Positions 16,366 through 25,046 of a stretch of DNA of 46,959 nt are shown here, piece by piece. The translations under genes were made by a program, and so were the position numbers. Each line of letters opens with the position of its first letter. The stretch's first letter is position 1. Source of the DNA: an uncultured Caulobacterales bacterium (GTDB taxonomy: Bacteria; Pseudomonadota; Alphaproteobacteria; Caulobacterales; Caulobacteraceae); assembly GCA_903858685.1 (NCBI GenBank), contig CAIOJR010000242.1, positions 1-46,959 of the forward strand, written 5' to 3'. Below the pieces are notes generated by a model. That model had not been told where the DNA came from and ran no database searches. It saw only the letters and a program-made list of their open reading frames with translations.

Positions 16366-18227
16366 ACGCCGGGGACGTCGTACCAGATGGGCGAGGTATA
16401 GGCCCGCTGCTGCACGGCGGCGGGCAGGCCGTCCGGGATCGGCTTGCCGGTGACCTTGGCGTCATAGGTAGACCAGCGCGGCGTCGGGATCTCCAGCACG
16501 CGGACATAATAGGCGGCGGGCGCCTTTGCGTCGAAATGCGGATCGCTCCACCGGCCCTTCAACTCCACAGCGCCGATCGTATTGGAATAGCTGGCGTTTT
16601 TAACATCGACCGTATTACCGACCGACGCGACCTTGCCCGTCTTGGCGTCCTTCTTGCGGTCGCCTGACCAGGCCACGTCGATGACCTGCTCGTCATTCTT
16701 GCCATTGCGCGACCAGACCTTGACGATCTGAACCCGGTCGAGATTGGCCCCGTCGGGATCCTTCACCGCCCAGACGACGAATTCGGGCCGCTTGCCCGCC
16801 TGCCTTGGCAGGTCCGCGCCCATGGGCACGCCTTGACGATATCCCGCTTCGACCCATTCGCCCTTGCCCGGCGTGACACCGGCGAGGTTCCAGCCGCCGA
16901 AGAAGCGCACCTTCATGCGCGGCCCGGACGTGGCATAGGTCTCCTTGCGCGCAATGCCGTCCCAGATGTCTTCGCGCGTATTCTCCCGCGCCCAGACGGC
17001 GGTCAGCCCCATATTGCCAAAGCGGCGGGTGTCGTTCGCGCCCTTGCAGAAGGTGCAGTCCAGCCGCAGGGACGGCAGGGCGTCCATCATGCCGTGCGCG
17101 CCGTGATATTTGTCAGGCCGCGTCGGGGTCAGGGCGGCGTGACTGTCGGACGCCCCGACAACCCCGAACTTGTAGGGGTCGAAACCCTGGCTTTCCTGCA
17201 TGGTCAGGCCGGCGCGATAGGCGTCGCGCACATAGGAGCCATGGAACTTGGTTTCCTTGATGCCAGAGCCGACGCGCTCATTGACCACTTCGAAATCGGC
17301 GAACTCGTCATTGGGCGACAGGATGGGATTGGTTTCCGACTGTCCCTTGATCTGGGTGATTTCCGTCACCGGCTCATTGCGGCGGCGACGCGCGGCGTAG
17401 TCAGCGGTCAGCGGCTTGCCGTCGCTGTCCACGCTGTCGAACATGGCGCCGTCGCTCATATTGGAGTTATGCGGAATGGCCAGCACCTGAAAGCCTTGCC
17501 CGCGCAAACCTTCCAGCCAGTTCCACAGATCTTCGGGGCGGCCGGAATCGATCGAGGTGAACGGCAGAGGCGCTGTAGCGCCGCGGAAGATCACATTGCG
17601 GTGCAGGTTCTTGGTCTCCGGCATGGAGGACCATTCATAGGCGATCAGCGTGGTGAACTTGCCGGGATGGTAGTTGCGATTGGCGGCCTCGATCTCTCTC
17701 GACCAGCTGTCCTCAACGACCTTTTTCGACACGGCCGGATCAAACAGGGAGGCGATCCTGCCCTCCTTGGCGGCAGTGATGATGGAGCGGAAGGCGCCGC
17801 CGGACACGGTGGGATCGGGGTCGCGGGCCGCCTTGGCCAGAGGGGTCTCATAGAGCGGGCTGGTCGGATCGCCGGACGCGGCCATCACGCCCATATTTTC
17901 GGAGTGATCGGTCACCGCCAGAAAATCCAGCGGTCGGTCGATGGTCGAGACCCCGCCATTGGGGCCCTTCAGGGGTTTGCCCTGCGCGAAGCCATAGGCG
18001 TCGTCCGGGTTGGCCGTCGTCTTGAACAGATAGGCGTCGAAGGAAAAGGCGGTGTGCAGGTGCAGGTCGCCAAAAAACACCCGCTCCGTCGCTCGCGCCT
18101 TGGGTCCGCCCAGCACCACGGTAGGGCCTCCAGATCGGTCAGCATCGGCGGCGACGGCGGCTGTCGTCCCGCCCGCGACGAGCGCCATCACCGAGGTCAT
18201 CATGCACAGGATATGTTTGCGGCTCAT
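16362..18227 (-). CDS. DUF3604 protein (PHP-like, exported)
   Basis: A 621-residue protein. I chose the ATG at 18227 because GAGGGA lies upstream and the N-terminus is then a good signal peptide (MSRKHILCMMTSVMALVAGG, cleaved near AVAA); the frame stays open to 18515 but that extension does not look coding. The mature protein carries metal-site motifs like those of PHP phosphoesterases: GDLHLHTAFSFDA (His56, His58), FLAVTDHSENMG (Asp107, His108), AYEWSS (Glu198), LAIPHNSN (His253) and VVGASDSHAA (Asp361, His363). The C-terminal third has no recognised motif. By analogy it should be a periplasmic metal-dependent hydrolase, but no DUF3604 activity is known to me. First gene of the operon with parvulin and HupE-like genes. 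Confidence 0.87.
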   Translation of the reverse strand: MSRKHILCMMTSVMALVAGGTTAAVAADADRSGGPTVVLGGPKARATERVFFGDLHLHTAFSFDAYLFKTTANPDDAYGFAQGKPLKGPNGGVSTIDRPLDFLAVTDHSENMGVMAASGDPTSPLYETPLAKAARDPDPTVSGGAFRSIITAAKEGRIASLFDPAVSKKVVEDSWSREIEAANRNYHPGKFTTLIAYEWSSMPETKNLHRNVIFRGATAPLPFTSIDSGRPEDLWNWLEGLRGQGFQVLAIPHNSNMSDGAMFDSVDSDGKPLTADYAARRRRNEPVTEITQIKGQSETNPILSPNDEFADFEVVNERVGSGIKETKFHGSYVRDAYRAGLTMQESQGFDPYKFGVVGASDSHAALTPTRPDKYHGAHGMMDALPSLRLDCTFCKGANDTRRFGNMGLTAVWARENTREDIWDGIARKETYATSGPRMKVRFFGGWNLAGVTPGKGEWVEAGYRQGVPMGADLPRQAGKRPEFVVWAVKDPDGANLDRVQIVKVWSRNGKNDEQVIDVAWSGDRKKDAKTGKVASVGNTVDVKNASYSNTIGAVELKGRWSDPHFDAKAPAAYYVRVLEIPTPRWSTYDAKVTGKPIPDGLPAAVQQRAYTSPIWYDVPGV

Positions 18228-18563
18228 CTTCCCATCCCTCATTTTTCGCAAGGATGGATTATCCGGCGCGACAATTCCAGATGGCATGCGAATTTGATCG
18301 TCAGTCTCGTCGTCCAGAACAGAAAAACTCACAACCTTGCGCCCTTTTTTGACGGCTTCGAACCCGTCTGTGGGGCCGACGTGGCTTGCCACCATGCTCT
18401 GAGCAAGATATTGCGGACCAGCATCAAGAGTTGGGCTGACGCCCGGCGCCAACCTGCTCCCCGAGCAAGGTGGCTCCCTCGCAAAATGAGGGGATGCGGC
18501 CGGACCGGCAAACAAACGGGCTAAGCCGCAAAGTCAGCACGCCTCCCGCACGAGGATGGAAGC
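18228..18563. other. intergenic region between divergent genes
   Basis: 336 bases separate the DUF3604 start (minus) from the cystathionine gamma-synthase family start (plus). Apart from the open but non-coding-looking extension of the DUF3604 frame, it holds a run near 18340-18360 that is AT-richer than its surroundings, and a palindromic segment GCCGGACCGGC at 18499-18509 inside a wider GCGGC (18496-18500) / GCCGC (18525-18529) pairing. The two divergent promoters must lie here, but I cannot place -35/-10 boxes with confidence, and no known SAM-responsive riboswitch consensus fits. Confidence 0.5.
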
Positions 18564-19814
18564 ATGACCAAAGACCGCAACACCGCCGCTGTGGCCACGA
18601 CCCTTCTGCACGCCGACCGCAAGGCGGGCATGGGGCACGGGGCGGTCCATGCGCCGATGCATTCCAGCGTGCTCTACGGCTATGAGTCGGCCGAAACCCT
18701 GGAACGGGTGTTTCAGGGCAAGACGCCCGGCTTTACCTATGCTCGACAGGGCAACCCTACGGGCGCGGCTCTGGAGGCCAAAATCAACCTTCTGGAGGAC
18801 GCGCGCGCCAGCATTGGTTTCGCCACCGGCATGGCGGCGATCTCGGCGACGTTTCTGGCCCTGTTGCGGTCGGGCGACCATGTGATCAGCAGCCGCTATG
18901 TGTTTGGCAATACGGCCAGCGTCCTGCGCACGCTTCAGGGCTTTGGCGTAGAGGTCAGCCTTGTCGACTCCACCGACGCGGTCCATGTGGCCGCAGCGCT
19001 GCGGCCCAATACGCGGCTGGTCTTTGTCGAGACCATCGCCAATCCACGCACCCAGGTCGCCGACCTTGCCGGGATTGGCGCGCTGTGCCGCGACAGGTGC
19101 GTCGTCTTCATCGTCGACAATACGCTCACCACGCCGGACCTGTTTCGTCCGCGCACGGCGGGGGCGAGCCTTGTGATCAATTCGCTGACCAAGGCCATAG
19201 CCGGTCACGCTGACGCCATGGGCGGCGCGGTCAGCGACACCGGCCTGTTCGACTGGCGCCTCTACCCCAATATCGACCCGCTCTATCAGACCGGCGATCC
19301 CGCCAACTGGGGCATGGTCCAGATCCGCCGCAAGGGTCTGCGCGATCTGGGCGGCGCGCTTCGCCCGGAGGACGCCCACCGCATCGCCATCGGCGCGGAG
19401 ACCCTGAAGCTGCGGGTCACCCAGACCAACGCCAATGCGCTGGCTCTGGCGCAGTGGCTGGAGGCCCACCCCAAGGTCGCCCACGCCTATTATCCGGGAC
19501 TGGCCAGCCACGCTCAGCACCAGCGCGCCCGCGATCTGTTCGGGGGGCGTTTCGGCGCCCTGATCAGCTTTGAACTCAAGCCGGGCCATGACACGTTCAA
19601 GGCGCTGGACGCCCTGCAACTGGTCATTCTGGCGACCCATCTCTCGGACAACCGAACCCTGGCCATTCCCGTCGCCAACACCATCTTTTCCGAGATGGGC
19701 GAGGCGGGACGCGCGACCATGGGCATCAGCCCGGGGCTGGTGCGCCTGTCCGTCGGCATCGAGGATATTGAGGATCTGATCGCGGACTTTGATCAGGCCC
19801 TGAACGCGGCCTGA
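18564..19814 (+). CDS. cystathionine gamma-synthase family PLP-dependent enzyme
   Basis: A 416-residue Cys/Met-metabolism PLP enzyme. Conserved residues are visible: FTYARQGNPT (Tyr59, Arg61, which contact PLP phosphate from the neighbouring subunit), FATGMAAISA, VFIVDNTLTTP (Asp185, pyridine-nitrogen partner) and SLVINSLTKAIAGHADAMGG (Lys210, Schiff base). The usual second Tyr is offset (SSRYVFGNT, Tyr112). Length fits the family. The N-terminus (TLLHADRKAGMGHGAVHAPM) and the C-terminal MGISPGLVRLSVGIED match the broader 'cystathionine gamma-synthase family' more than a defined MetB, MetC or MetZ. Reaction (gamma-replacement, gamma-elimination or sulfhydrylation) cannot be settled. It ends three bases from the convergent Cys-repeat protein gene. 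Confidence 0.87.
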   Translation: MTKDRNTAAVATTLLHADRKAGMGHGAVHAPMHSSVLYGYESAETLERVFQGKTPGFTYARQGNPTGAALEAKINLLEDARASIGFATGMAAISATFLALLRSGDHVISSRYVFGNTASVLRTLQGFGVEVSLVDSTDAVHVAAALRPNTRLVFVETIANPRTQVADLAGIGALCRDRCVVFIVDNTLTTPDLFRPRTAGASLVINSLTKAIAGHADAMGGAVSDTGLFDWRLYPNIDPLYQTGDPANWGMVQIRRKGLRDLGGALRPEDAHRIAIGAETLKLRVTQTNANALALAQWLEAHPKVAHAYYPGLASHAQHQRARDLFGGRFGALISFELKPGHDTFKALDALQLVILATHLSDNRTLAIPVANTIFSEMGEAGRATMGISPGLVRLSVGIEDIEDLIADFDQALNAA

Positions 19815-19817
19815 GGC

Positions 19818-20891
19818 TCAGGACGAGGGCCTGTCCCCCGTCGCCCCCTCGAACCGTGTCAGACGACAGGCCCTGGCGGCGGCGGGCGCGTCACAGGCGA
19901 TCAGGTCGGTGAAGACGTCCTTGTCGCGCCGGACGGCCAGATAGCCCTTGCCGTTGACGCAGGCCGTCTCGAACACCTGGTCGCCCTCCCTGGTCAGGCC
20001 GAGCAGGCGTTGCCCCCGCACGGCGCAGGCCGCGTCATTCTTCGTCACGAAGCGGTGCAGCGCCGCCACGATCTGATCGACATGCGTCAGCTGGCACTGA
20101 AGCTTCGAATGGCCCTGGGTTTCGAAACAGGTCATCACCGCATTGGCGTGATCGGCTCGAAAGGCGCGATCAGCAGCGATCACATAGCCAATCGGCGCCA
20201 CCCCAGCCTTTTGCGCGGCGGCAGACCTGACACAGGCGATTTCGAAGAAGCTCAGCGCCTCATTATGCCCCATGCCGCGTGCGGCCTCGATGGTGCATTC
20301 GACCCCCAGATGGGTCGCCAGGGACTGAAGCGCGGCGCGTTGGTCCGCATTCGCCTTCAATTCGCAGTGAAGTGGAAAAACGCCCTTGGAACTCGCCTCG
20401 CCTGCTTCCAGACAGTTCATGAACTGGGTGGGCGAGGCCTTGGGCGCGGTAGAGGCCGCCCGGTCGGTCACATCATGATTGGCCGAAACCTGGGGTCGCT
20501 GCTCCATCGGGATCAGATAGCCAAGCCCTTCGGCGCAGGCGACCTCGACAAACATCGGCCGGTCGGCGACGAAGCTTCCCAAACCCTGCCCACCAAGGCC
20601 GGAGGCAAAGCCGCCCGGGCCCGCGCCGCCGTCCTTTCGAGAACCTCGCGCCCCGCTCTCGCGATGGCTGGCCAGACGACCAGCACTGCGCCCCTCCCCG
20701 ATCATCCACGCCCGTCGCGCGTCGGTGGGCGTACAGACAACGCCGGAAGCCTTTATGGCGGCGTGCGCCCAGCCCATCAACTCTTCATGACTGTCAGCAG
20801 CCATGGCGCTGGCGGCGGCCATGCAGGCCAGCCCCGACAGGGCGGACAGGACAAGGGCGTACAGATTGCGCAACCGTTGGGACCTCGCCAT
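19818..20891 (-). CDS. secreted protein of three Cys-rich repeats, unknown function
   Basis: A 357-residue protein with a signal peptide (RNLYALVLSALSGLACMAAA, cleavage near AMAA). I do not recognise the family. Read carefully, the mature part is three diverged copies of one unit, each with four cysteines: Cys53/119/160/176, Cys199/220/255/266 and Cys289/311/333/342. Each copy contains the strand FVEVACAEG, FFEIACVRS or VFETACVNG, followed by GYLI, GYVI or GYLA, and ends in a Cys-x-Leu-x pair (HCELK, QCQLT, ACRLT). Twelve paired cysteines imply disulfides and a periplasmic or extracellular location. The first unit is interrupted by a Gly/Ser/Arg-rich insert (about residues 66-106). It is convergent with the PLP enzyme. 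Confidence 0.75.
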   Translation of the reverse strand: MARSQRLRNLYALVLSALSGLACMAAASAMAADSHEELMGWAHAAIKASGVVCTPTDARRAWMIGEGRSAGRLASHRESGARGSRKDGGAGPGGFASGLGGQGLGSFVADRPMFVEVACAEGLGYLIPMEQRPQVSANHDVTDRAASTAPKASPTQFMNCLEAGEASSKGVFPLHCELKANADQRAALQSLATHLGVECTIEAARGMGHNEALSFFEIACVRSAAAQKAGVAPIGYVIAADRAFRADHANAVMTCFETQGHSKLQCQLTHVDQIVAALHRFVTKNDAACAVRGQRLLGLTREGDQVFETACVNGKGYLAVRRDKDVFTDLIACDAPAAARACRLTRFEGATGDRPSS

Positions 20892-21033
20892 GACGCCCTC
20901 CTCTCAAAGCTGGAGGCAAAGCCTTGCATTCAGCCATTGCGCGATCTTTGACCGCCAGTCGTCTCTTGACTGTTTCGGCGGGCGGCGGATGGACCACAGC
21001 TGACAAACCCGGCGTTGCGGTTTACCAAGCCCC

Positions 21034-21540
21034 ATGACTGAGCGCGCTCGCCTTTGGATATGCAATGACTTCCTTCCGGTCTATCGCGTCGGCGGCTGGT
21101 CATGGCTTCTGGCCCATCGCGGTCAGACCACCGGCGCGGCGGGCGGAGAGCGTGCGACCACCGCTGCAAGATCCGCGCTCAGCGGTCTGACGGCGGGCCT
21201 GCGCGCCCTGGCCGCCAGCGATCCGGCCTGCGCCGCGCTTGCCGTGCGGATCGAGACCTCCAGCCCCGATCTGGCGTCCTGTGCGGCCCATCTGACACGG
21301 CTCGGCGGCGCGCCGGGCGAGGATGATCCGATCGACAATCTCGACCTGTGGGCCCAAATCAGCGCCGCGGCGAAGGGGCGAAAGCTGAGCCTGATCCATG
21401 CCCGCGCCGCGCCCTCGACACCCTTGTCCTTCGCCGCCGCCTGGGCCGAACTGGCGCGGGACAAGGCCAAGGCGACCGGCCCCTTCATCGCCGCGATTCC
21501 CAGGAGCAACCTGGCCAAGGCGCCGGGCCTGCCGCCCTGA
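21034..21540 (+). CDS. small RNase H-like protein with apparently degenerate active site
   Basis: A 168-residue protein without leader or membrane segment. It resembles ribonuclease HI in layout: an N-terminal strand ending in Asp12, a VGGWSWLLAHRG hairpin (GGYGAIL in RNase HI), then TTAARSALSGLTAGLRAL, which lines up with the TNNRMELMAAIxALEAL helix, then a LDLWAQI segment like the NxDLW of RNase HI, and SLIHARA near the W-x-K-x-x-GHxG region. In this alignment only the first Asp is kept: Glu48 becomes Ala, Asp70 becomes Ser and the last Asp becomes Ala. The fold assignment is by eye and the consequence (loss of nuclease activity) is inferred. It lies upstream of an SDR gene, 114 bases apart. 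No clear ribosome-binding site precedes the ATG. Confidence 0.6.
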   Translation: MTERARLWICNDFLPVYRVGGWSWLLAHRGQTTGAAGGERATTAARSALSGLTAGLRALAASDPACAALAVRIETSSPDLASCAAHLTRLGGAPGEDDPIDNLDLWAQISAAAKGRKLSLIHARAAPSTPLSFAAAWAELARDKAKATGPFIAAIPRSNLAKAPGLPP

Positions 21541-21654
21541 CCGCAGCCGCCGCCGTGTGTTGCAATATCTGGCAAAGCCTGAGCAGGATTGCGCCTCACA
21601 CAACGGACGGACCGGGGCGAAGCGGCTCTGGCGGTCGCCAAGGGGGAAGCCTTG

Positions 21655-22521
21655 ATGAGCAAGGGCAAGATCGTCGTCACGGGCGCATCCAGCGGCATAG
21701 GACTGGCCACGGCGCAGGTTCTGACGGCGGCGGGTTATGATGTCTTTGCGGGCGTGCGCAAGACCGCCGACGCCGAGGCAGTGACCAAGGCCTGCGCCGG
21801 CGCGCCTGGGGCCGTCATCCCCCTGATGATCGATGTCACCGATCGCGCAACCATTCAGTCCGCCCGCGAAGTCGTGGAAAAGGCTCTGGACGGCGCTCTG
21901 CTCGCCGGACTGGTCAACAATGCCGGGATCGGCCTGGGCGGCCCTCTGCTGCATCAGCCCGTCGATGAGTTTGCGCGCGTAATCGAGGTCAATGTGATTG
22001 GCGTCATGGCGGTGACCCAAGCCTTTGCGCCCCTGGTCGGCGCGCGGCCCGGCGCCCATGGCAAGCCCGGCAGGATCGTGAATATCAGCTCGGTCGGCGG
22101 CGTGCTCGCTGCGCCCTTTCTGGGCGCCTATACCGCCTCCAAGCACGCCATCGAGGCTTTTTCAGACGTTCTGCGGCGAGAACTGCAGCTCTATGGCGTC
22201 GATGTGATCGTGGTCGGCCCCGGCGCGGTCAAGACCAAGATCTGGGACAAGGCCGAGCAACAGGATCTCAGCCATCTGGCGGGGACGGACTATGAGGCGA
22301 GTTCCGCCCGCTTCACCGACTATTTCGTCAAGTCCGGCCGCGAGGGCCTGCCCGCCGAAGAGATCGGCCAGCTGATCCTGACCATTCTGACGACCGCCAG
22401 ACCCAAGGCCCGCTACGCCATTTTGCGCAACCGCCTGTCCAACTGGACCATTCCGCGCCGGTTGCCCAAGCGGATGGTGGATCGCATCGTCGGACGCCGC
22501 CTGGGGCTTCTGAAGCCCTGA
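21655..22521 (+). CDS. short-chain dehydrogenase/reductase
   Basis: A 288-residue classical SDR. The ATG at 21655 follows AGGGGGAAG. The cofactor loop is TGASSGIG (9-16), the structural motif LVNNAG is at 86-91, and the catalytic set is Ser145/Ser146 in NISSVGG, Tyr159 and Lys163 in YTASKHA. The absence of a basic residue right after the Gly loop and the FAGVRK segment (Arg35, Lys36) suggest NADP(H) preference. The C-terminal extension (FLKP-type tail, RNRLSNWTIPRRLPKRMVDR) is typical of SDRs acting on larger hydrophobic substrates. No neighbouring pathway gene points to a specific substrate. Confidence 0.9.
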   Translation: MSKGKIVVTGASSGIGLATAQVLTAAGYDVFAGVRKTADAEAVTKACAGAPGAVIPLMIDVTDRATIQSAREVVEKALDGALLAGLVNNAGIGLGGPLLHQPVDEFARVIEVNVIGVMAVTQAFAPLVGARPGAHGKPGRIVNISSVGGVLAAPFLGAYTASKHAIEAFSDVLRRELQLYGVDVIVVGPGAVKTKIWDKAEQQDLSHLAGTDYEASSARFTDYFVKSGREGLPAEEIGQLILTILTTARPKARYAILRNRLSNWTIPRRLPKRMVDRIVGRRLGLLKP

Positions 22522-22680
22522 ACCGGCTCATTTGCGCCGGCCCGTGGCGCGGGGCGGATTTCCAGCGCTCGGTCGCCGGGCTAAAAGGGCGCCGCTGCGG
22601 AAGGGTTCATTCCGTGTTGCGACTTCATCAAGGCGGGACAGCGGATCGGCGCGGTCCTGGGATACGGGGAGCCCTTTTCA

Positions 22681-24960
22681 GTGGATGACGATTTTCGCCG
22701 CGCTGCGCTCGACTATCACCGCCTGCCCCAACCCGGTAAGCTGTCCGTCGAGCCGACCAAGCGCATGGCCACCCAGCGCGACCTGTCATTAGCCTATTCT
22801 CCCGGCGTCGCAGCGGCCTGCGAGGCGATCGTCGAAAATCCGGACGCTGCGCGCGACCTGACCGGGCGGGCCAATCTGGTGGCCGTCATCACCAACGGAA
22901 CCGCCGTTCTGGGTCTGGGCGCCATCGGCCCTCTGGCCAGTAAGCCCGTCATGGAGGGCAAGGCCGCGCTGTTCAAGAAGTTCGCCGGGATCGACGTGTT
23001 CGACATCGAGGTGGACGCCAACGATCCGCAACGCTTCATTGACGTGGTCGCCGCGCTGGAGCCGACCTTTGGCGGCGTCAATCTTGAGGATATCAAGGCG
23101 CCGGAATGCTTCGAGATCGAGCGGGCCCTGCGGGCGCGCATGAACATCCCTGTCTTTCACGACGACCAGCACGGCACCGCCATTGTCTGCGCCGCCGCTG
23201 TGCGCAACGCCCTGCTTCTGCAAGGCAAACGGATCGAGGATGTGAAGCTGGTCACTTCGGGCGCAGGCGCTGCGGCTCTGGCCTGCGTGGACCTGCTGGT
23301 GTCCATGGGCCTGCCGGTTGAGAACGTGACCCTGACCGACATCAAGGGCGTGGTCCATGTCGGGCGCGGCGACGAGATGGCGCCGAACCTGGCCCGCTAT
23401 GCGCGTCACACCGACGCCCGACTTCTGCCTGACGTGCTCAAAGATGCGGACATCTTCCTGGGCCTGTCGGCGCCGCGCGTGCTCAAGGCCGAATGGCTGC
23501 ACCTTCTGGCGCCCCATCCGCTGATCCTGGCCATGGCCAATCCCGATCCGGAAATCCTGCCCGAACTCGTCGCTCAGGCCCGACCTGACGCCATCATGGC
23601 TACAGGCCGCAGCGACTATCCCAACCAGGTCAATAATGTCCTGTGCTTTCCCTTCATCTTCCGCGGCGCGCTGGATGTGGGCGCCAGCGAGATCAATGAG
23701 GCGATGAAGGTCGCCGCGGTCGAGGCGATCGCCTCCCTGGCGCGGGCGGAGGCGAGCGAGGCGGTGGCCAGCGCCTATGGCGGCCGCGCGCCCAAGTTCG
23801 GGCGAGCCTATATCATCCCTGCGCCCTTCGATCCGCGCCTGATCCTGACGGTCGCCCCCGCCGTGGCCCAGGCCGCGATGGACAGCGGCGTGGCGCGTCG
23901 TCCGATCGCCGACTTCGACGCCTATCGCCAGCAACTGGAGCAGTTCGTCTATCGCTCCGGCCAGCTGATGCGGCCTATCTTTGACAGCGCCCGCGCCGCG
24001 CCCAGCCGGGTGGCCTATTCGGCGGGCGAGGATGAGCGCGTGCTGCGCGCCGTCCAGACCGTCGTGGACGAAGGGCTGGCGCGACCCGTCCTGGTCGGCC
24101 GGCGCAAGGCGATCGAGGACAGTATCACGCGGATGAACCTGCGGCTGGAGATCGGCCGCAATGTCGAGGTCTTTGATCCGACAACGGATGATCCCGATTG
24201 CGTGCGCCTCAGCGCCGACTATCAGCGCCTGATTGCGCGCAAGGGCGTCGGTCCGGAAGCCTCGGCCCTTCGGTTCAGAACCCGCACAACCATCGCCGCC
24301 TCCATGCTCCTGAAGCACGGACTGGTGGACGCTGCTCTGGTCGGCGGCACGGGCGACTGGTGGAAGCACTTCACCTACGCCCTGCCCATCATCCCGACCC
24401 GCGCAGACGTCAGCCGGGTCTACGCCATGTCGGTGCTGATCCTGCCCAAGGGCACGCTGTTCTTCGCCGACACCCACGTCAATCCGGAGCCTTCGGCCCT
24501 GGAGCTGACCGAACTGACCGGGCTTGCGGCGCTGGAGGTGGAGCGGTTTGGCATCAGCCCCAAGATCGCGCTTCTGTCCCACTCCAATTTCGGCGCCAGC
24601 CACTCCCCCTCGGCGCGCAAGATGCGTGAGGCGCTGGGGCGGATACGGGAACGCTTCCCCCAGCTGGAGGTTGACGGCGAAATGCATGGCGACGCGGCGC
24701 TGAGCCCGGCCCTGCGCGATCGTCTGGTGCCGGACGGACGTTTGAGCGGTTCGGCCAATCTGTTGATCATGCCGTCGCTGGACGCCGCCAATATCGCCCT
24801 GACCCTGGTGGCGGGGACGTCGGAAGGGCTGATGGTCGGACCGATCCTTCTGGGCATGTCCAAACCCGTCCACGTCCTGACCCCGACCGTGACGGCGCGG
24901 GGCATCACCAACCTGACCGCCATAGCCGCAGCCCAGTGCGCCATGCACAGCCCGAACTAG
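22681..24960 (+). CDS. maeB: NADP-dependent malic enzyme with phosphotransacetylase-like domain
   Basis: A 759-residue protein, the normal MaeB length. The start is GTG at 22681 with GGGGAG about ten bases upstream. The malic-enzyme half (about 1-425) shows [14 protein letters not shown], the [15 protein letters not shown] segment, [30 protein letters not shown] and the dinucleotide loop [10 protein letters not shown]. The second half (about 430-759) is the phosphotransacetylase-like domain common to bacterial MaeB, ending in the [18 protein letters not shown] region; it usually has a regulatory role (acetyl-CoA sensing) rather than activity. The reaction is malate + NADP+ to pyruvate + CO2 + NADPH, linking C4 acids to pyruvate during growth on acids or acetyl-CoA-yielding substrates. 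Confidence 0.95.
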   Translation: MDDDFRRAALDYHRLPQPGKLSVEPTKRMATQRDLSLAYSPGVAAACEAIVENPDAARDLTGRANLVAVITNGTAVLGLGAIGPLASKPVMEGKAALFKKFAGIDVFDIEVDANDPQRFIDVVAALEPTFGGVNLEDIKAPECFEIERALRARMNIPVFHDDQHGTAIVCAAAVRNALLLQGKRIEDVKLVTSGAGAAALACVDLLVSMGLPVENVTLTDIKGVVHVGRGDEMAPNLARYARHTDARLLPDVLKDADIFLGLSAPRVLKAEWLHLLAPHPLILAMANPDPEILPELVAQARPDAIMATGRSDYPNQVNNVLCFPFIFRGALDVGASEINEAMKVAAVEAIASLARAEASEAVASAYGGRAPKFGRAYIIPAPFDPRLILTVAPAVAQAAMDSGVARRPIADFDAYRQQLEQFVYRSGQLMRPIFDSARAAPSRVAYSAGEDERVLRAVQTVVDEGLARPVLVGRRKAIEDSITRMNLRLEIGRNVEVFDPTTDDPDCVRLSADYQRLIARKGVGPEASALRFRTRTTIAASMLLKHGLVDAALVGGTGDWWKHFTYALPIIPTRADVSRVYAMSVLILPKGTLFFADTHVNPEPSALELTELTGLAALEVERFGISPKIALLSHSNFGASHSPSARKMREALGRIRERFPQLEVDGEMHGDAALSPALRDRLVPDGRLSGSANLLIMPSLDAANIALTLVAGTSEGLMVGPILLGMSKPVHVLTPTVTARGITNLTAIAAAQCAMHSPN

Positions 24961-25046
24961 ACGGCGGACGAAGCTATTAGCCGAATATTCAACGACCTGG
25001 GATAGGGTCTGACGGTTAGCTCAAAGCCAGCCGGAAGGGCGGTCCA

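Noticed and set aside
16833-18524. 563-residue open frame antisense to the DUF3604 gene
   Set aside because: The minus-strand protein has clear PHP-like motifs and a leader; the plus-strand frame has none and no ribosome-binding site.
18480-18563. Possible SAM-responsive riboswitch before the cystathionine gamma-synthase family gene
   Set aside because: A short GC hairpin is present, but the conserved SAM-II/SAM-V or SAH-riboswitch sequence blocks are not.
22789-24948. 719-residue open frame antisense to maeB
   Set aside because: MaeB is unmistakable on the plus strand; the antisense frame is compositionally biased and lacks motifs.
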